The notes: generated by a model from the letters alone, not told the origin. A stretch of 64,000 nucleotides of DNA from Pseudomonas fluorescens (GCF_002022275.1 NZ_MSDF01000014.1:212099-276098), one strand, 5' to 3'; shown: positions 26,183-36,251, counted from the first letter of the stretch. A program made the numbers and translations.

Positions 26183-26869
26183 ATGTCGACGATAGCAGAC
26201 AACATTGGCCAGGTTAGCCAGCGCATCCGCGCCGCGGCCCACGCCGTGCAGCGCGACGAAAGCAGCATCCACCTGCTGGCCGTGAGCAAGACCAAACCGG
26301 CGCAAGCCGTGCGCGAGGCGTATGCCGCCGGGATGCGCGATTTTGGCGAGAACTATCTGCAGGAGGCCTTGGGCAAACAGGCCGAATTAACCGACCTGCC
26401 CTTGAGTTGGCACTTCATCGGCCCCATTCAATCGAACAAGACTCGTGCGATCGCCGAGAACTTCGCCTGGGTGCATTCCGTGGACCGCCTGAAAATCGCA
26501 CAACGTTTGTCCGAACAACGTCCGGCCGACCTGCCGCCGCTGAATATCTGCATCCAGGTCAACGTCAGTGGCGAAGCCAGCAAGTCCGGCTGCACGCCCG
26601 CCGACCTTCCGGCCCTGGCAGAGGCGATCAGCGCCCTGCCGCGTTTGAAACTCCGTGGCTTGATGGCAATCCCCGAGCCGACTGAAGACCGCGCCGAGCA
26701 AGACGCAGCATTCGCCACCGTGCGCGACCTGCAAGCCAGCTTGAACCTGCCGCTGGACACACTATCCATGGGCATGAGCCACGACCTCGAGTCGGCCATC
26801 GCCCAAGGCGCCACCTGGGTGCGGATCGGTACCGCGCTGTTTGGCGCCCGCGACTACGGCCAGCCGTGA
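26183..26869 (+). CDS. yggS: YggS, pyridoxal-phosphate homeostasis protein
   Basis: A 228-residue PLP-binding protein of the alanine-racemase-like barrel fold. The PLP lysine lies in LLAVSKTKPAQAVREAYAAG, followed by DFGENYLQEALGK; the C-terminal SMGMSHDLESAIAQGATWVR holds the phosphate-binding residues. It buffers PLP and affects amino-acid balance. Gene order pilT-yggS-proC-yggT is conserved. Confidence 0.95.
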   Translation: MSTIADNIGQVSQRIRAAAHAVQRDESSIHLLAVSKTKPAQAVREAYAAGMRDFGENYLQEALGKQAELTDLPLSWHFIGPIQSNKTRAIAENFAWVHSVDRLKIAQRLSEQRPADLPPLNICIQVNVSGEASKSGCTPADLPALAEAISALPRLKLRGLMAIPEPTEDRAEQDAAFATVRDLQASLNLPLDTLSMGMSHDLESAIAQGATWVRIGTALFGARDYGQP

Positions 26870-26902
26870 AATGGCTGACTTCCATCTGAGTAAGGACCTG
26901 TC

Positions 26903-27721
26903 ATGAGCGACACGCGTATTGCCTTTATCGGCGCCGGTAACATGGCGGCCAGTTTGATCGGCGGCCTGCGGGCCAAGGGCCTGCAAGCCCGGCAGATCCG
27001 CGCCAGCGACCCGGGCGCCGACACCCGCGCCCGCGTCAGTGCCGAACACGGTATCGAAACCTTTGCCGACAACGCCGAGGCCATTCAGGGCGTTGACGTG
27101 ATCGTGCTGGCGGTCAAGCCGCAAGCCATGAAGGCCGTGTGCGAAAGCCTGCGCCCAAGCCTGCAGCCGCATCAACTCGTGGTATCGATTGCTGCCGGTA
27201 TCACCTGCGCCAGTATGACTAACTGGCTCGGCGCCCAGCCGATCGTACGCTGCATGCCCAACACCCCGGCACTGCTGCGCCAGGGCGTGAGTGGTTTGTA
27301 TGCCACGTCCGACGTCACCGCCGCACAGCGTGACCAGGCCCAGGAACTGCTGTCCGCCGTGGGCATCGCCCTGTGGCTGGAACAGGAACAACAGCTGGAC
27401 GCGGTCACCGCCGTCTCCGGCAGTGGCCCGGCGTACTTCTTCCTGCTGATCGAAGCCATGACCGCCGCCGGTGTGAAACTGGGCCTGCCGCAGGAAATCG
27501 CAAAGCAACTGGCCGAGCAAACAGCTTTGGGCGCCGCGAAAATGGCGGTCACCAGCGATGTGGACGCTGCCGAGTTGCGCCGTCGCGTGACCTCTCCGGG
27601 TGGCACCACGCAAGCGGCCATCGAATCGTTTCAAGCCGGGGGCTTTGAAGCCCTGGTGGAAAAAGCACTGGGTGCCGCGGCACATCGTTCGGCTGAGATG
27701 GCCGAACAGCTGGGCAAATAG
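26903..27721 (+). CDS. proC: Pyrroline-5-carboxylate reductase
   Basis: A 272-residue NAD(P)H-dependent enzyme for the last step of proline synthesis. The Rossmann motif is IAFIGAGNMAASLIGGLRAK; the active-site segment DAVTAVSGSGPAYFFLLIEA and the LRRRVTSPGGTTQAAI stretch are diagnostic. AAGGA lies upstream of the ATG. It is followed by yggT after 35 bases. Confidence 0.97.
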   Translation: MSDTRIAFIGAGNMAASLIGGLRAKGLQARQIRASDPGADTRARVSAEHGIETFADNAEAIQGVDVIVLAVKPQAMKAVCESLRPSLQPHQLVVSIAAGITCASMTNWLGAQPIVRCMPNTPALLRQGVSGLYATSDVTAAQRDQAQELLSAVGIALWLEQEQQLDAVTAVSGSGPAYFFLLIEAMTAAGVKLGLPQEIAKQLAEQTALGAAKMAVTSDVDAAELRRRVTSPGGTTQAAIESFQAGGFEALVEKALGAAAHRSAEMAEQLGK

Positions 27722-27756
27722 TCGTCCCCTGCAACTGGACCCGATAGGAAACAAAC

Positions 27757-28344
27757 ATGCTCGGAATCAATGACGCTGCCATTTTCATCATCCAGACCCT
27801 GGGCAGCCTGTACCTGCTGATCGTGCTGATGCGCTTTATCCTGCAACTGGTGCGGGCGAACTTCTACAACCCGCTGTGCCAATTCGTGGTCAAGGCCACG
27901 CAACCGCTGCTCAAGCCACTGCGCCGGGTGATCCCGAGCATGTTCGGCCTGGACATGTCGTCGCTGGTGCTGGCGCTGCTGCTGCAGATTCTGCTGTTCG
28001 CGGTGATCCTGCTGCTCAACGGCTACCAGGCCAACACCGTGCTGCTGTTGCCATGGGGCCTGATCGGCATTTTCTCGCTGTTTTTGAAGATCATCTTCTG
28101 GTCGATGATCATCAGCGTGATCCTCTCGTGGGTCGCACCGGGCAGCCGCAGCCCGGGCGCCGAACTGGTGGCGCAGATCACCGAGCCGGTGCTGGCGCCG
28201 TTCCGTCGGTTGATCCCGAACCTGGGCGGTCTGGATATCTCGCCGATCTTCGCGTTTATCGCGATCCAGCTGCTGCAAAGCTGGGTGATTCCGCGTTTGG
28301 CGTACTTTGCGTACATGCCCAAAGAGCTGTTCGGTTTGATCTGA
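27757..28344 (+). CDS. yggT: YggT family membrane protein
   Basis: A 195-residue inner-membrane protein with two YggT repeats, each two helices. Both repeats end in the conserved P-h-h-P-x-R-R-h-I-P pattern: PLLKPLRRVIPSMFGLD and PVLAPFRRLIPNLGGLD. Function is not firmly known; it has been tied to osmotic or potassium homeostasis. It is probably cotranscribed with proC. Confidence 0.92.
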   Translation: MLGINDAAIFIIQTLGSLYLLIVLMRFILQLVRANFYNPLCQFVVKATQPLLKPLRRVIPSMFGLDMSSLVLALLLQILLFAVILLLNGYQANTVLLLPWGLIGIFSLFLKIIFWSMIISVILSWVAPGSRSPGAELVAQITEPVLAPFRRLIPNLGGLDISPIFAFIAIQLLQSWVIPRLAYFAYMPKELFGLI

Positions 28345-28358
28345 CACAAATCGAATCC

Positions 28359-28465
28359 GGGAGCCGGCTTGTGTGGGAGCTGGCTTGCCTGCGATTGCAT
28401 CGCCGCGGTGTCACTGGCACACCGAGGTGCCTGCATCGCGGGCAAGCCCGGCTCCCACACAAGCT
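28359..28465. repeat. REPIN with extended outer arms, downstream of yggT
   Basis: Core arms TGTGGGAGCTGGCTTGCCTG and CGCGGGCAAGCCCGGCTCCC. An extra GGGAGCCGGCTTG precedes the left arm, so the left side looks partly duplicated. The centre has GCGGTGTCACTGGCACACCG. Confidence 0.85.
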
Positions 28466-28553
28466 CACTCCCGCATTGTGTATCTGCGGGTTTGCTTGCC
28501 GCTAGGGTCCCCGCTCTTTAGACTTACGCCTCATTTAAACGAGAGCAGGGTCG

Positions 28554-29693
28554 ATGCCAGCTGCCTTCCCCCCCGATTCTGTTGGACTGGTCGTGCCCCA
28601 AGTGGCGCACTTCAGCGAACCGCTGGCCCTGGCCTGCGGCCGTTCGCTGCCAGCCTACGACCTGATCTACGAAACCTACGGCCAACTGAACGCCACGGCG
28701 AGCAATGCCGTGCTGATTTGTCATGCCCTGTCCGGCCATCATCACGCCGCCGGTTTTCACTCCGTTGACGAGCGCAAGCCCGGCTGGTGGGACAGCTGCA
28801 TCGGCCCCGGCAAGCCCATCGACACCAACAAATTCTTTGTGGTCAGCCTGAACAACCTCGGCGGCTGCAACGGTTCCACCGGCCCGAGCAGCCTCAACCC
28901 GGAAACCGGCAAGCCGTTCGGCGCCGACTTCCCGGTGTTGACCGTGGAAGACTGGGTGCACAGCCAGGCCCACCTCGCTGACTTGCTGGGCATTCATCAG
29001 TGGGCGGCAGTGATCGGCGGCAGCCTGGGCGGCATGCAGGCGCTGCAATGGACCATCACCTACCCGGATCGCGTGCGCCATTGCCTGGCCATTGCTTCGG
29101 CGCCAAAACTGTCGGCGCAGAACATCGCCTTCAACGAAGTGGCACGCCAGGCCATCCTCACCGACCCCGAGTTCCACGGCGGTTCGTTCCAGGAAGCCGG
29201 TGTGATCCCCAAGCGCGGCTTGATGCTGGCGCGGATGGTGGGCCATATCACCTACCTGTCCGATGACTCCATGGGCGAGAAATTCGGCCGTGGCCTCAAG
29301 AGTGAAAAGCTCAACTACGACTTCCACAGCGTCGAGTTCCAGGTGGAAAGCTACCTGCGCTATCAGGGCGAGGAGTTTTCCGGGCGTTTCGACGCCAACA
29401 CCTACCTGCTGATGACCAAGGCGCTGGACTACTTCGATCCGGCCGCCAACCACGACGACGACCTGGCGAAAACCTTTGAGCACGCCACCGCCAAATTCTG
29501 TGTGATGTCGTTCACCACCGACTGGCGCTTCTCACCCGCGCGCTCGCGTGAATTGGTGGACGCGTTGATGGCCGCGCGCAAAGACGTCTGCTACCTGGAG
29601 ATCGACGCGCCACAAGGCCACGACGCCTTCCTGATTCCGATCCCGCGCTACCTGCAGGCTTTCAGCAACTACATGAACCGCATAACTTTGTGA
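28554..29693 (+). CDS. metX: Homoserine O-acyltransferase MetX
   Basis: A 379-residue alpha/beta hydrolase-fold enzyme that acylates homoserine for methionine synthesis. The nucleophile is the Ser of [13 protein letters not shown]; the oxyanion region SGHHHAAGF and the triad Asp and His ([11 protein letters not shown] and [10 protein letters not shown]) are present. Pseudomonad MetX proteins usually use succinyl-CoA rather than acetyl-CoA despite the family name. It is followed after seven bases by metW, the usual partner. Confidence 0.94.
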   Translation: MPAAFPPDSVGLVVPQVAHFSEPLALACGRSLPAYDLIYETYGQLNATASNAVLICHALSGHHHAAGFHSVDERKPGWWDSCIGPGKPIDTNKFFVVSLNNLGGCNGSTGPSSLNPETGKPFGADFPVLTVEDWVHSQAHLADLLGIHQWAAVIGGSLGGMQALQWTITYPDRVRHCLAIASAPKLSAQNIAFNEVARQAILTDPEFHGGSFQEAGVIPKRGLMLARMVGHITYLSDDSMGEKFGRGLKSEKLNYDFHSVEFQVESYLRYQGEEFSGRFDANTYLLMTKALDYFDPAANHDDDLAKTFEHATAKFCVMSFTTDWRFSPARSRELVDALMAARKDVCYLEIDAPQGHDAFLIPIPRYLQAFSNYMNRITL

Positions 29694-29700
29694 GAACGCC

Positions 29701-30321
29701 ATGAGAGCCGACCTGGAAATCATCCAAGACTGGATCCCCGCCGGCAGCCGCGTGCTCGACCTGGGTTGCGGCGATGGCGAACTGCTGAGCTGGCTGCGCG
29801 ACAACAAGCAAGTCACCGGCTACGGCCTGGAAAACGACCCGGACAACATCGCCCAGTGCGTGGCCAAGGGCATCAACGTGATCGAACAGGACCTGGACAA
29901 GGGCCTGGGCAACTTTGCCAGCAACAGCTTCGACATCGTAGTGATGACTCAGGCCTTGCAAGCCGTGCACTACCCGGACCGTATCCTAGACGAAATGCTG
30001 CGCGTGGGCCGCCAGTGCATCATCACCTTCCCCAACTTCGGCCACTGGCGCTGCCGCTGGTACCTGGCCACCAAGGGCCGCATGCCGGTGTCGGATTTCC
30101 TGCCGTACACCTGGTACAACACACCGAACATCCACTTCTGCACCTTTGAAGACTTCGAAGCCTTGTGCGGCGAGCGTGAAGCCAAAGTCATCAATCGCCT
30201 TGCCGTCGATCAACAACACCGCCACGGCTGGGCGAGTAAGCTATGGCCCAACCTGTTGGGCGAAATCGGTATTTACCGGGTCAGCAGCCCTGGCCTGACC
30301 GACCACAAGATTGCCGTCTAA
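29701..30321 (+). CDS. metW: MetW, methyltransferase-like methionine biosynthesis protein
   Basis: A 206-residue protein with a SAM-binding fold: VLDLGCGDGELLSWLRDNKQ is motif I. The segments DNIAQCVAKGINVIEQDLD and TFPNFGHWRCRWYLATKGRM are typical of MetW. It is required with MetX for homoserine acylation in many proteobacteria, perhaps as an activator. metX and metW form a tight operon. Confidence 0.95.
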   Translation: MRADLEIIQDWIPAGSRVLDLGCGDGELLSWLRDNKQVTGYGLENDPDNIAQCVAKGINVIEQDLDKGLGNFASNSFDIVVMTQALQAVHYPDRILDEMLRVGRQCIITFPNFGHWRCRWYLATKGRMPVSDFLPYTWYNTPNIHFCTFEDFEALCGEREAKVINRLAVDQQHRHGWASKLWPNLLGEIGIYRVSSPGLTDHKIAV

Positions 30322-30342
30322 TCATTTTCAAGAGGGACGCTC

Positions 30343-30777
30343 ATGAGTCGTTTGGCTATTTTTCTATTGACCACCTTGCTTGGCGCCAACGCCATGGCCG
30401 CCGACGTTATCGACCCTAACCGCACCAAGGAATTTGGCGACATCACCGTGCGCTACAACACCTTTACCTCCAGCTTCCTGCAACCGGAAACGGCCCAGGC
30501 CGTCGGCGTGGTGCGCAGCAAGAACAAGGGTTTGATCAACGTGTCGGTGTTCAAGGGCGTCACCCCGGTGGTGGCGCAAGTGACCGGTACCATCAAGGAC
30601 CTGAGCGGCAAGAGCGAAGTGCTGACGTTCAAGCAAATCACCGAAAAAGGCGCGACCAACTACCTCGCGCCTTACTCCGTGCCGCAACAGGAATTCAAGA
30701 CTTTCACCATCAACGTTGAAACCGGCGGCAAAGCCCACGGTTTCAGTTTTGTCCAAGAACTGTTTCCGGCCGAATGA
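30343..30777 (+). CDS. DUF4426 periplasmic protein
   Basis: A 144-residue exported protein with a signal peptide at 1-20 ([17 protein letters not shown]). The body is a beta-rich DUF4426 domain, for example [20 protein letters not shown] and [15 protein letters not shown]. No function is known. It lies between metW and rdgB as in other pseudomonads and overlaps the rdgB start by four bases. Confidence 0.88.
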   Translation: MSRLAIFLLTTLLGANAMAADVIDPNRTKEFGDITVRYNTFTSSFLQPETAQAVGVVRSKNKGLINVSVFKGVTPVVAQVTGTIKDLSGKSEVLTFKQITEKGATNYLAPYSVPQQEFKTFTINVETGGKAHGFSFVQELFPAE

Positions 30778-31370
30778 TGAACCTCACCCAACTCGTACTC
30801 GCCAGCCATAACGCCGGCAAACTCAAAGAACTCCAGGCCATGCTCGGCGAGTCCGTGCAACTGCGCTCGATTGGCGAGTTCAGCCAGGTGGAGCCGGAAG
30901 AGACCGGCTTGTCGTTTGTCGAGAACGCCATCCTCAAGGCACGCAATGCTGCGCGCATCTCCGGCCTGCCGGCGCTGGCCGACGATTCGGGCCTGGCAGT
31001 GGATTTCCTCGGCGGCGCCCCTGGCATCTACTCCGCGCGTTATGCCGACGGCAAAGGCGACGCGGCAAACAACGCCAAGCTGCTCGACGCCCTGAAGGAT
31101 GTACCGGACGCCGAACGCGGCGCACAGTTCGTCTGCGTACTTGCACTGGTTCGCCATGCAGACGACCCGCTGCCCATCCTCTGCGAAGGCCTGTGGCACG
31201 GTCGCATCCTGCACGCGGCCAGTGGCGAGCACGGCTTTGGCTATGACCCGCTGTTCTGGGTGCCGGAGCGCAATGTCTCCAGCGCCGAATTGAGCCCGGC
31301 CGACAAAAACCAGATCAGCCATCGCGCCCGCGCCATGGTGTTGCTGCGCCAGCGCCTGGGCCTGAACTGA
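30774..31370 (+). CDS. rdgB: dITP/XTP pyrophosphatase RdgB
   Basis: A 198-residue Ham1-family enzyme that removes ITP, dITP and XTP from the nucleotide pool. The substrate motif is [18 protein letters not shown]; the metal site lies in [18 protein letters not shown] and [27 protein letters not shown] is near the C-terminus. There are two adjacent ATGs (30774, 30777). It overlaps DUF4426 and is one base from hemW, so all belong to one transcript. Confidence 0.96.
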   Translation: MMNLTQLVLASHNAGKLKELQAMLGESVQLRSIGEFSQVEPEETGLSFVENAILKARNAARISGLPALADDSGLAVDFLGGAPGIYSARYADGKGDAANNAKLLDALKDVPDAERGAQFVCVLALVRHADDPLPILCEGLWHGRILHAASGEHGFGYDPLFWVPERNVSSAELSPADKNQISHRARAMVLLRQRLGLN

Positions 31371-31371
31371 A

Positions 31372-32574
31372 ATGACCCAGAACACCTCTGCGCAGCCGCT
31401 GATTCACGGCGGCGCGCAAACTCCTCGGGCGGCACTGCCTGTGCTGCCGCCCCTGGCGCTGTACATCCACATTCCGTGGTGCGTGCGCAAATGCCCGTAT
31501 TGCGACTTCAACTCCCACACCGCCAGCAAAGTACTGCCGGAAGAAGAGTATGTGGACGCGTTGCTCGCCGACCTGGACCAGGACCTGCACGCCGTTTACG
31601 GCCGTGAACTGAGTTCGATCTTCTTCGGCGGCGGCACGCCAAGCCTGTTCAGCGCCGCAGCGCTGGGCCGTTTGCTCAAGGGCGTGGAAGCGCGCATCCC
31701 GTTTGCCAGTGACATCGAAATCACCCTGGAAGCCAACCCCGGGACGTTCGAGCAAGAGAAGTTCGTTGCATACCGCAAGCTGGGCATTAATCGCCTGTCC
31801 ATCGGAATCCAGAGCTTCCAGCAGGAAAAACTTGAGGCTTTGGGCCGCATCCACAATGGCGATGAAGCGGTGCGCGCCGCCGGAATGGCCCGTCAGGCCG
31901 GGTTCGATAACTTCAACCTGGACCTGATGCACGGGTTACCTGATCAGTCCCTGGACGATGCGCTGAGTGACCTGCGCCAGGCCATCGCGCTGAAGCCGAC
32001 GCACTTGTCGTGGTACCAACTGACGCTCGAACCCAACACCGTATTCTGGAACCAGCCGCCTGTGCTGCCGGAAGACGACACGCTGTGGGACATTCAGGAA
32101 GCCGGCCAGGCGCTGCTCGCCGAGCATGGTTACGCGCAATATGAAGTGTCGGCCTATGCCCAACCGGGTCGCCCGGCACGGCATAACCTGAACTACTGGA
32201 GTTTCGGCGACTTCATCGGTATCGGCGCGGGCGCCCACGGCAAGCTGAGCCACCCGGACGGGCGTATTGTGCGCACCTGGAAGACTCGCGCGCCAAAGGA
32301 CTACCTCAACCCGGCCAAAAGCTTCCAGGCTGGCGCGAAAGAGCTGACTAACGAAGAGCTGCCGTTCGAGTTCCTGATGAACGCTTTGCGCCTCACCGAA
32401 GGCGTCGAAGCCAGGCTTTACGCCGAGCGCACCGGCCTCGATCTGGCGAGCCTCGACGAAGGCCGGCGCGAGGCAGAACAAAGTGGCCTAATGCAGGTCG
32501 AACCGTCACGCCTGGCGGCCACCGACCGTGGGCAACTCTTTCTCAATGACCTGTTGCAGACGTTTTTGAGCTGA
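31372..32574 (+). CDS. hemW: HemW, radical-SAM heme chaperone
   Basis: A 400-residue radical SAM protein formerly annotated as coproporphyrinogen oxidase. The cluster motif is CVRKCPYCDFN (CxxxCxxC). IFFGGGTPSLF and RLSIGIQSFQ follow in the barrel, with a HemN C-terminal domain. HemW lacks oxidase activity and carries heme to target proteins such as respiratory enzymes. It begins one base after rdgB. Confidence 0.94.
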   Translation: MTQNTSAQPLIHGGAQTPRAALPVLPPLALYIHIPWCVRKCPYCDFNSHTASKVLPEEEYVDALLADLDQDLHAVYGRELSSIFFGGGTPSLFSAAALGRLLKGVEARIPFASDIEITLEANPGTFEQEKFVAYRKLGINRLSIGIQSFQQEKLEALGRIHNGDEAVRAAGMARQAGFDNFNLDLMHGLPDQSLDDALSDLRQAIALKPTHLSWYQLTLEPNTVFWNQPPVLPEDDTLWDIQEAGQALLAEHGYAQYEVSAYAQPGRPARHNLNYWSFGDFIGIGAGAHGKLSHPDGRIVRTWKTRAPKDYLNPAKSFQAGAKELTNEELPFEFLMNALRLTEGVEARLYAERTGLDLASLDEGRREAEQSGLMQVEPSRLAATDRGQLFLNDLLQTFLS

Positions 32575-32593
32575 TCGCTCTTAAGGAATTCGA

Positions 32594-32917
32594 ATGGATT
32601 TGGTACTCGACCTGCTCGCCACCGTATCCCGCTGGAGCCGCAGCAACCTGTCGGAAATTTCCCTGGCCCTTGTCGGCTGTTTGCTGGTGCTGTTCGGCGC
32701 GGACATCAAAGGCTGGGTCGAAGCGCGGCTGGGCAGTGTCGCCGGCGCATTGCGCGTGCCGTTGATGGCGCTGGTATGCATGATCGGCAGCGGTGCGGCG
32801 CTGATCTACGCCACGCCGTGGATCGTTCGGGGCTTGAGCCAGTTCAATAACTACAGCCTGGCGCCGGTGTTGGTGGTGGTGCTGGTGTTGATTGGCGTTG
32901 TGGCAGACCGCCGCTGA
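32594..32917 (+). CDS. DUF3392 membrane protein
   Basis: A 107-residue inner-membrane protein with three to four hydrophobic segments (ISLALVGCLLVLFGADI, PLMALVCMIGSGAALIYA, VLVVVLVLIGVVADRR). It matches the DUF3392 family of gamma-proteobacteria; function unknown. It follows hemW after 19 bases. Confidence 0.87.
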   Translation: MDLVLDLLATVSRWSRSNLSEISLALVGCLLVLFGADIKGWVEARLGSVAGALRVPLMALVCMIGSGAALIYATPWIVRGLSQFNNYSLAPVLVVVLVLIGVVADRR

Positions 32918-32940
32918 TCCTGACCACACTGCATAACAAC

Positions 32941-33027
32941 TGTGGGAGCTGGCTTGCCTGCGATGCAGACACCTCGGTGTATCAGTGATACCCAGGTGAT
33001 GCTATCGCAGGCAAGCCAGCTCCCACA
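32941..33027. repeat. REPIN between DUF3392 and trmB
   Basis: Inverted TGTGGGAGCTGGCTTGCCTG arms; centre GACACCTCGGTGTATCAG...CCCAGGTG, related to the centre at 23504-23589. Lies between convergent genes. Confidence 0.92.
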
Positions 33028-33054
33028 TTTGATTGCATTTCAAGCTAGCAGCTG

Positions 33055-33780
33055 TCAGTCGACCTTCTCGAACTTCAAATCCCACACCCCATGCCCCAAC
33101 CGCTCGCCGCGGCGTTCGAACTTGGTGATCGGGCGCTCGGCCGGGCGTGGCACGCATTTGCCGTCTTCGGCCAGGTTGCGGTAGCCAGGCGCGACGTCCA
33201 TCACTTCCAGCATGTATTCCGCGTACGGTTCCCAGTCGGTGGCCATGTGCAGAATGCCGCCCACTTTCAGCTTGCTGCGCACCAGCTCCGCGAAGGAGGC
33301 CTGGACGATTCGGCGCTTGTGGTGACGGGATTTGTGCCACGGGTCGGGGAAGAACAGCATCAGGCGGTCGAGGCTGTTGTCGGCGATGCAGCGATTGAGC
33401 ACTTCGATCGCGTCGCAGTCGTAAACCCGCAGGTTAGTCAGGCCTTGAGTGAGCACGCCGTTGAGCAGCGCGCCGACACCTGGGCGGTGCACTTCAACGC
33501 CAATGAAATCCTGTTCCGGCGAGGCTGCGGCCATTTCCAGCAGGGAGTGGCCCATGCCAAAACCGATTTCCAGGGAGCGCGGGGCCGAACGGCCGAACAC
33601 CTGGTCGTAGTCCACCGGCGCATCGGCCAATGGCAGCACGAACAGCGGCGTACCTTGCTCCAGACCCTTTTGCTGGCCTTCGGTCATGCGACCGGCGCGC
33701 ATCACAAAACTCTTGATGCGGCGGTGCTTGGACTCGTCGCCTTCTTCCACGGTGTTCGGCGTTTCGTTTGATTCAGTCAT
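33055..33780 (-). CDS. trmB: tRNA (guanine-N7)-methyltransferase TrmB
   Basis: A 241-residue SAM-dependent enzyme that methylates G46 in tRNA variable loops. Motif I is [37 protein letters not shown] is the family hallmark; [15 protein letters not shown] follows. The ATG at 33780 is used; the codon before is TTG. It lies six bases from the divergent-looking but co-oriented thiG end, so it is probably cotranscribed with thiG. Confidence 0.96.
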   Translation of the reverse strand: MTESNETPNTVEEGDESKHRRIKSFVMRAGRMTEGQQKGLEQGTPLFVLPLADAPVDYDQVFGRSAPRSLEIGFGMGHSLLEMAAASPEQDFIGVEVHRPGVGALLNGVLTQGLTNLRVYDCDAIEVLNRCIADNSLDRLMLFFPDPWHKSRHHKRRIVQASFAELVRSKLKVGGILHMATDWEPYAEYMLEVMDVAPGYRNLAEDGKCVPRPAERPITKFERRGERLGHGVWDLKFEKVD

Positions 33781-33789
33781 CAATGGCTC

Positions 33790-34584
33790 TTACTTGATCA
33801 GACCATCCAGCGGCGAGGAGGCGCTGGCGTAGAGTTTTTTCGGCATACGGCCAGCGAGGTAGGCCAGGCGGCCTGCGACGATGGCGTGGTTCATGGCTTC
33901 GGCCATCATGATCGGCTGCTGGGCATGGGCGATGGCCGAGTTCATCAGCACCGCATCGCAGCCCAGTTCCATAGCGATGGTGGCGTCGGAGGCAGTGCCC
34001 ACGCCTGCATCCACCAGCACCGGGATTTTGGCTTCTTCGAGGATGATCTGCAGGTTATACGGGTTGCAGATGCCCAGGCCGGAACCGATCAGACCGGCCA
34101 GCGGCATCACCGCGATACAGCCGATTTCCGCCAGTTGGCGCGCAATGATCGGGTCATCGCTGGTGTAGACCATCACGTCAAAACCTTCCTTGACCAGGGT
34201 TTCGGCGGCCTTGAGGGTTTCGATCACATTGGGGAACAGGGTTTTCTGGTCGGCCAACACTTCCAGCTTCACCAGGTTGTGGCCGTCGAGCAGCTCACGG
34301 GCCAGGCGGCAGGTGCGCACGGCTTCGATCGCGTCGTAGCAACCGGCGGTGTTCGGTAAAAAGGTGTAGCGGTCCGGCGACAGCACTTCGAGCAGGTTCG
34401 GCTCGCCTTCGATCTGGCCAAGGTTGGTGCGGCGCACGGCAAAGGTGACGATCTCGGCACCCGAGGCTTCGATGGCCAGGCGGGTTTCTTCCATGTCGCG
34501 GTACTTGCCGGTGCCGACCAGCAGGCGGGACTGGTAGGTACGACCGGCCAGGACGAAGGGCTTGTCGCTACGAACGATGCTCAT
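33790..34584 (-). CDS. thiG: Thiazole synthase ThiG
   Basis: A 264-residue barrel enzyme that builds the thiazole phosphate of thiamine from 1-deoxyxylulose phosphate, dehydroglycine and ThiS-thiocarboxylate. The catalytic Lys lies in [16 protein letters not shown]; the phosphate site is [20 protein letters not shown] and [10 protein letters not shown]. Upstream is thiS (48-base gap). No TPP riboswitch was seen upstream. Confidence 0.96.
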   Translation of the reverse strand: MSIVRSDKPFVLAGRTYQSRLLVGTGKYRDMEETRLAIEASGAEIVTFAVRRTNLGQIEGEPNLLEVLSPDRYTFLPNTAGCYDAIEAVRTCRLARELLDGHNLVKLEVLADQKTLFPNVIETLKAAETLVKEGFDVMVYTSDDPIIARQLAEIGCIAVMPLAGLIGSGLGICNPYNLQIILEEAKIPVLVDAGVGTASDATIAMELGCDAVLMNSAIAHAQQPIMMAEAMNHAIVAGRLAYLAGRMPKKLYASASSPLDGLIK

Positions 34585-34632
34585 GGGAAATCCTCGAAAT
34601 GGGGTGAGGTTCTGCAGAATTCAGGCGGGCGA

Positions 34633-34833
34633 CTAACCGCCGCCGATGGCGTGGACCACTTCGACCTGGTCACCTTCGGTGAGCGCGGTCTCGGCGTGCT
34701 GGCTACGCGGGACGATATCCAGGTTGAGTTCCACTGCGACACGACGCCCGGTCAGGTCCAGACGGGTCAGCAGGGCCGCAACGGTTTCACCGTCGGGCAG
34801 TTCAAAGGATTCGCCGTTCAACAGAATGCGCAT
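34633..34833 (-). CDS. thiS: Sulfur carrier protein ThiS
   Basis: A 66-residue ubiquitin-fold protein ending in the required Gly-Gly (VVHAIGGG, with an extra Gly). It carries sulfur as a C-terminal thiocarboxylate for ThiG. The start MRILLNGESFELPDGETVAA is set by family length; the open frame continues upstream into non-conserved sequence. Confidence 0.94.
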   Translation of the reverse strand: MRILLNGESFELPDGETVAALLTRLDLTGRRVAVELNLDIVPRSQHAETALTEGDQVEVVHAIGGG

Positions 34834-34857
34834 GCCACGGGCCGCCATCGTTTTTAG

Positions 34858-34893
34858 GGGCCCGCATTCTAGCCCGATTGCCGCTGCGGGCCC
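34858..34893. repeat. Perfect inverted repeat upstream of thiS
   Basis: GGGCCCGCA (34858-34866) and TGCGGGCCC (34885-34893) form a nine-base-pair stem with an 18-base loop in the gap between DUF423 and thiS. No T-run follows in the direction of transcription, so it is not a standard terminator. It would lie in the thiS leader. Confidence 0.6.
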
Positions 34894-34904
34894 AAGCCCC
34901 TCGG

Positions 34905-35282
34905 TCAGATGGCCTGCAAACGCCATGCTGCCAGACCGAGGAAAAACCAGCCGAGCAGGAAGGCCAAACCGCCAAATGGCGTGATGATGCCGAGCTTGCT
35001 GAACCCTGTCAGCGTCAACACATACAGGCTGCCGGAGAACAGCAGGATACCGACGGTAAACGAGATACCCGCCCAGCTGACCAGCCGGCCAGGAATGTGC
35101 GCGGCCAGCAGCGCGACGCCGAATAACGCCAGTGCGTGTATCAATTGGTAAGTAACGCCAGTGTGGAAGATCGCCAGGTACTCGGCGCTCAGGCGGTTTT
35201 TCAGGCCGTGGGCAGCGAAAGCGCCGAGCGCAACGCCGGTAAAGCCGAAAAAGGCAGCCAGCATCAGAAAGCTACGCAGCAT
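34905..35282 (-). CDS. DUF423 membrane protein (YgdD-like)
   Basis: A 125-residue protein with four predicted membrane helices, of the DUF423/YgdD family. Marks include [17 protein letters not shown] near the N-terminus and [20 protein letters not shown]. Function unknown. It lies upstream of thiS on the same strand and is divergent from mtgA. Confidence 0.9.
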   Translation of the reverse strand: MLRSFLMLAAFFGFTGVALGAFAAHGLKNRLSAEYLAIFHTGVTYQLIHALALFGVALLAAHIPGRLVSWAGISFTVGILLFSGSLYVLTLTGFSKLGIITPFGGLAFLLGWFFLGLAAWRLQAI

Positions 35283-35356
35283 GTGGAACTCCAGTCAGAC
35301 TCGCGGGGCAGGGTCTGTATAATGGCCCGCTCAACGGGTTCGGCCAAGCCATCTCT

Positions 35357-36079
35357 ATGCTGCGTCTCCTCTTCAAACGCTTTCTCAACGTCGTGAAATG
35401 GTTTGCCATCGGCAGTGTGCTGCTGGTGCTGCTGTTTCGCGTCGTGCCGCCGCCGTTCACCGCCTTGATGGTGGAGCGCAAGGTCGAATCATGGTTCGAC
35501 GGTGAGCCTATTGACCTGCAGCGCAGCTGGGTGCCGTGGGAAGACATCTCCGACGACCTTAAAGTGGCGGTGATGGCCGGTGAAGACCAGCGCTTCCCGC
35601 AACACTGGGGCTTTGACTTCGGCGCGATCCAGGCGGCGATCCTGCACAACGAGCGCGGCGGCTCGATTCGCGGCGCCAGCACGTTGAGCCAGCAGGTGTC
35701 GAAAAACCTGTTCCTGTGGACCGGCCGCAGTTATCTGCGCAAAGGGTTGGAAGCCTGGTTTACCGGCTTGATTGAAGTGCTGTGGCCCAAGCAGCGGATT
35801 CTTGAGGTGTATCTCAACAGTGTTGAGTGGGATGAAGGGGTGTTTGGCGCGGAAGCAGCGGCGCGGCATCACTTTGGGGTGAGTGCCAAAGGGCTTTCGC
35901 GGCAACAGGCGAGCTACCTGGCGGCGGTGCTGCCTAACCCGCGGGTGTGGAGTGCCAGCCATCCGACGGCGTATGTGGCAAGGCGGGCGGCGTGGATTCG
36001 GCAGCAGATGAGCCAACTGGGTGGGGATGGTTACCTCGTGGAGCTGAACAACTCGCGCAAAGCTCCATGGTCCGACTGA
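35357..36079 (+). CDS. mtgA: Monofunctional peptidoglycan transglycosylase MtgA
   Basis: A 240-residue GT51 glycosyltransferase that polymerises glycan strands from lipid II. It has a membrane anchor at about 15-35 ([20 protein letters not shown]), the catalytic Glu in [16 protein letters not shown], and the [16 protein letters not shown] and [20 protein letters not shown] motifs. There is no transpeptidase domain. It stands alone between DUF423 and rpoH. Confidence 0.95.
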   Translation: MLRLLFKRFLNVVKWFAIGSVLLVLLFRVVPPPFTALMVERKVESWFDGEPIDLQRSWVPWEDISDDLKVAVMAGEDQRFPQHWGFDFGAIQAAILHNERGGSIRGASTLSQQVSKNLFLWTGRSYLRKGLEAWFTGLIEVLWPKQRILEVYLNSVEWDEGVFGAEAAARHHFGVSAKGLSRQQASYLAAVLPNPRVWSASHPTAYVARRAAWIRQQMSQLGGDGYLVELNNSRKAPWSD

Positions 36080-36093
36080 CACAACCCGGATCC

Positions 36094-36183
36094 TGTGGGA
36101 GCTGGCTTGCCTGCGATAGCGGTGGGTCAGTTTCCAAATAAGCTGGCTGACAGGGCCTCATCGCAGGCAAGCCAGCTCCCACA
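36094..36183. repeat. REPIN downstream of mtgA
   Basis: Inverted TGTGGGAGCTGGCTTGCCTG arms around a 45-base centre, between the convergent mtgA and rpoH genes and next to the rpoH terminator. Confidence 0.92.
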
Positions 36184-36205
36184 TTGGGCCGCGTTAAGCA
36201 CATAC

Positions 36206-36240
36206 AAAAATGCCCCGATCTTTCAATCGGGGCATTTTTT
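36206..36240. terminator. Bidirectional intrinsic terminator of rpoH
   Basis: TGCCCCGAT-N6-ATCGGGGCA with five As before and six Ts after, so it works on both strands. It lies 12 bases past the rpoH stop and also ends mtgA transcription. Confidence 0.92.
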
Positions 36241-36251
36241 ATTGCTGTGTT

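Noticed and set aside
34585..34632. TPP riboswitch before thiG or thiS
   Set aside because: No THI-box core could be found in the thiS-thiG gap or upstream of thiS.
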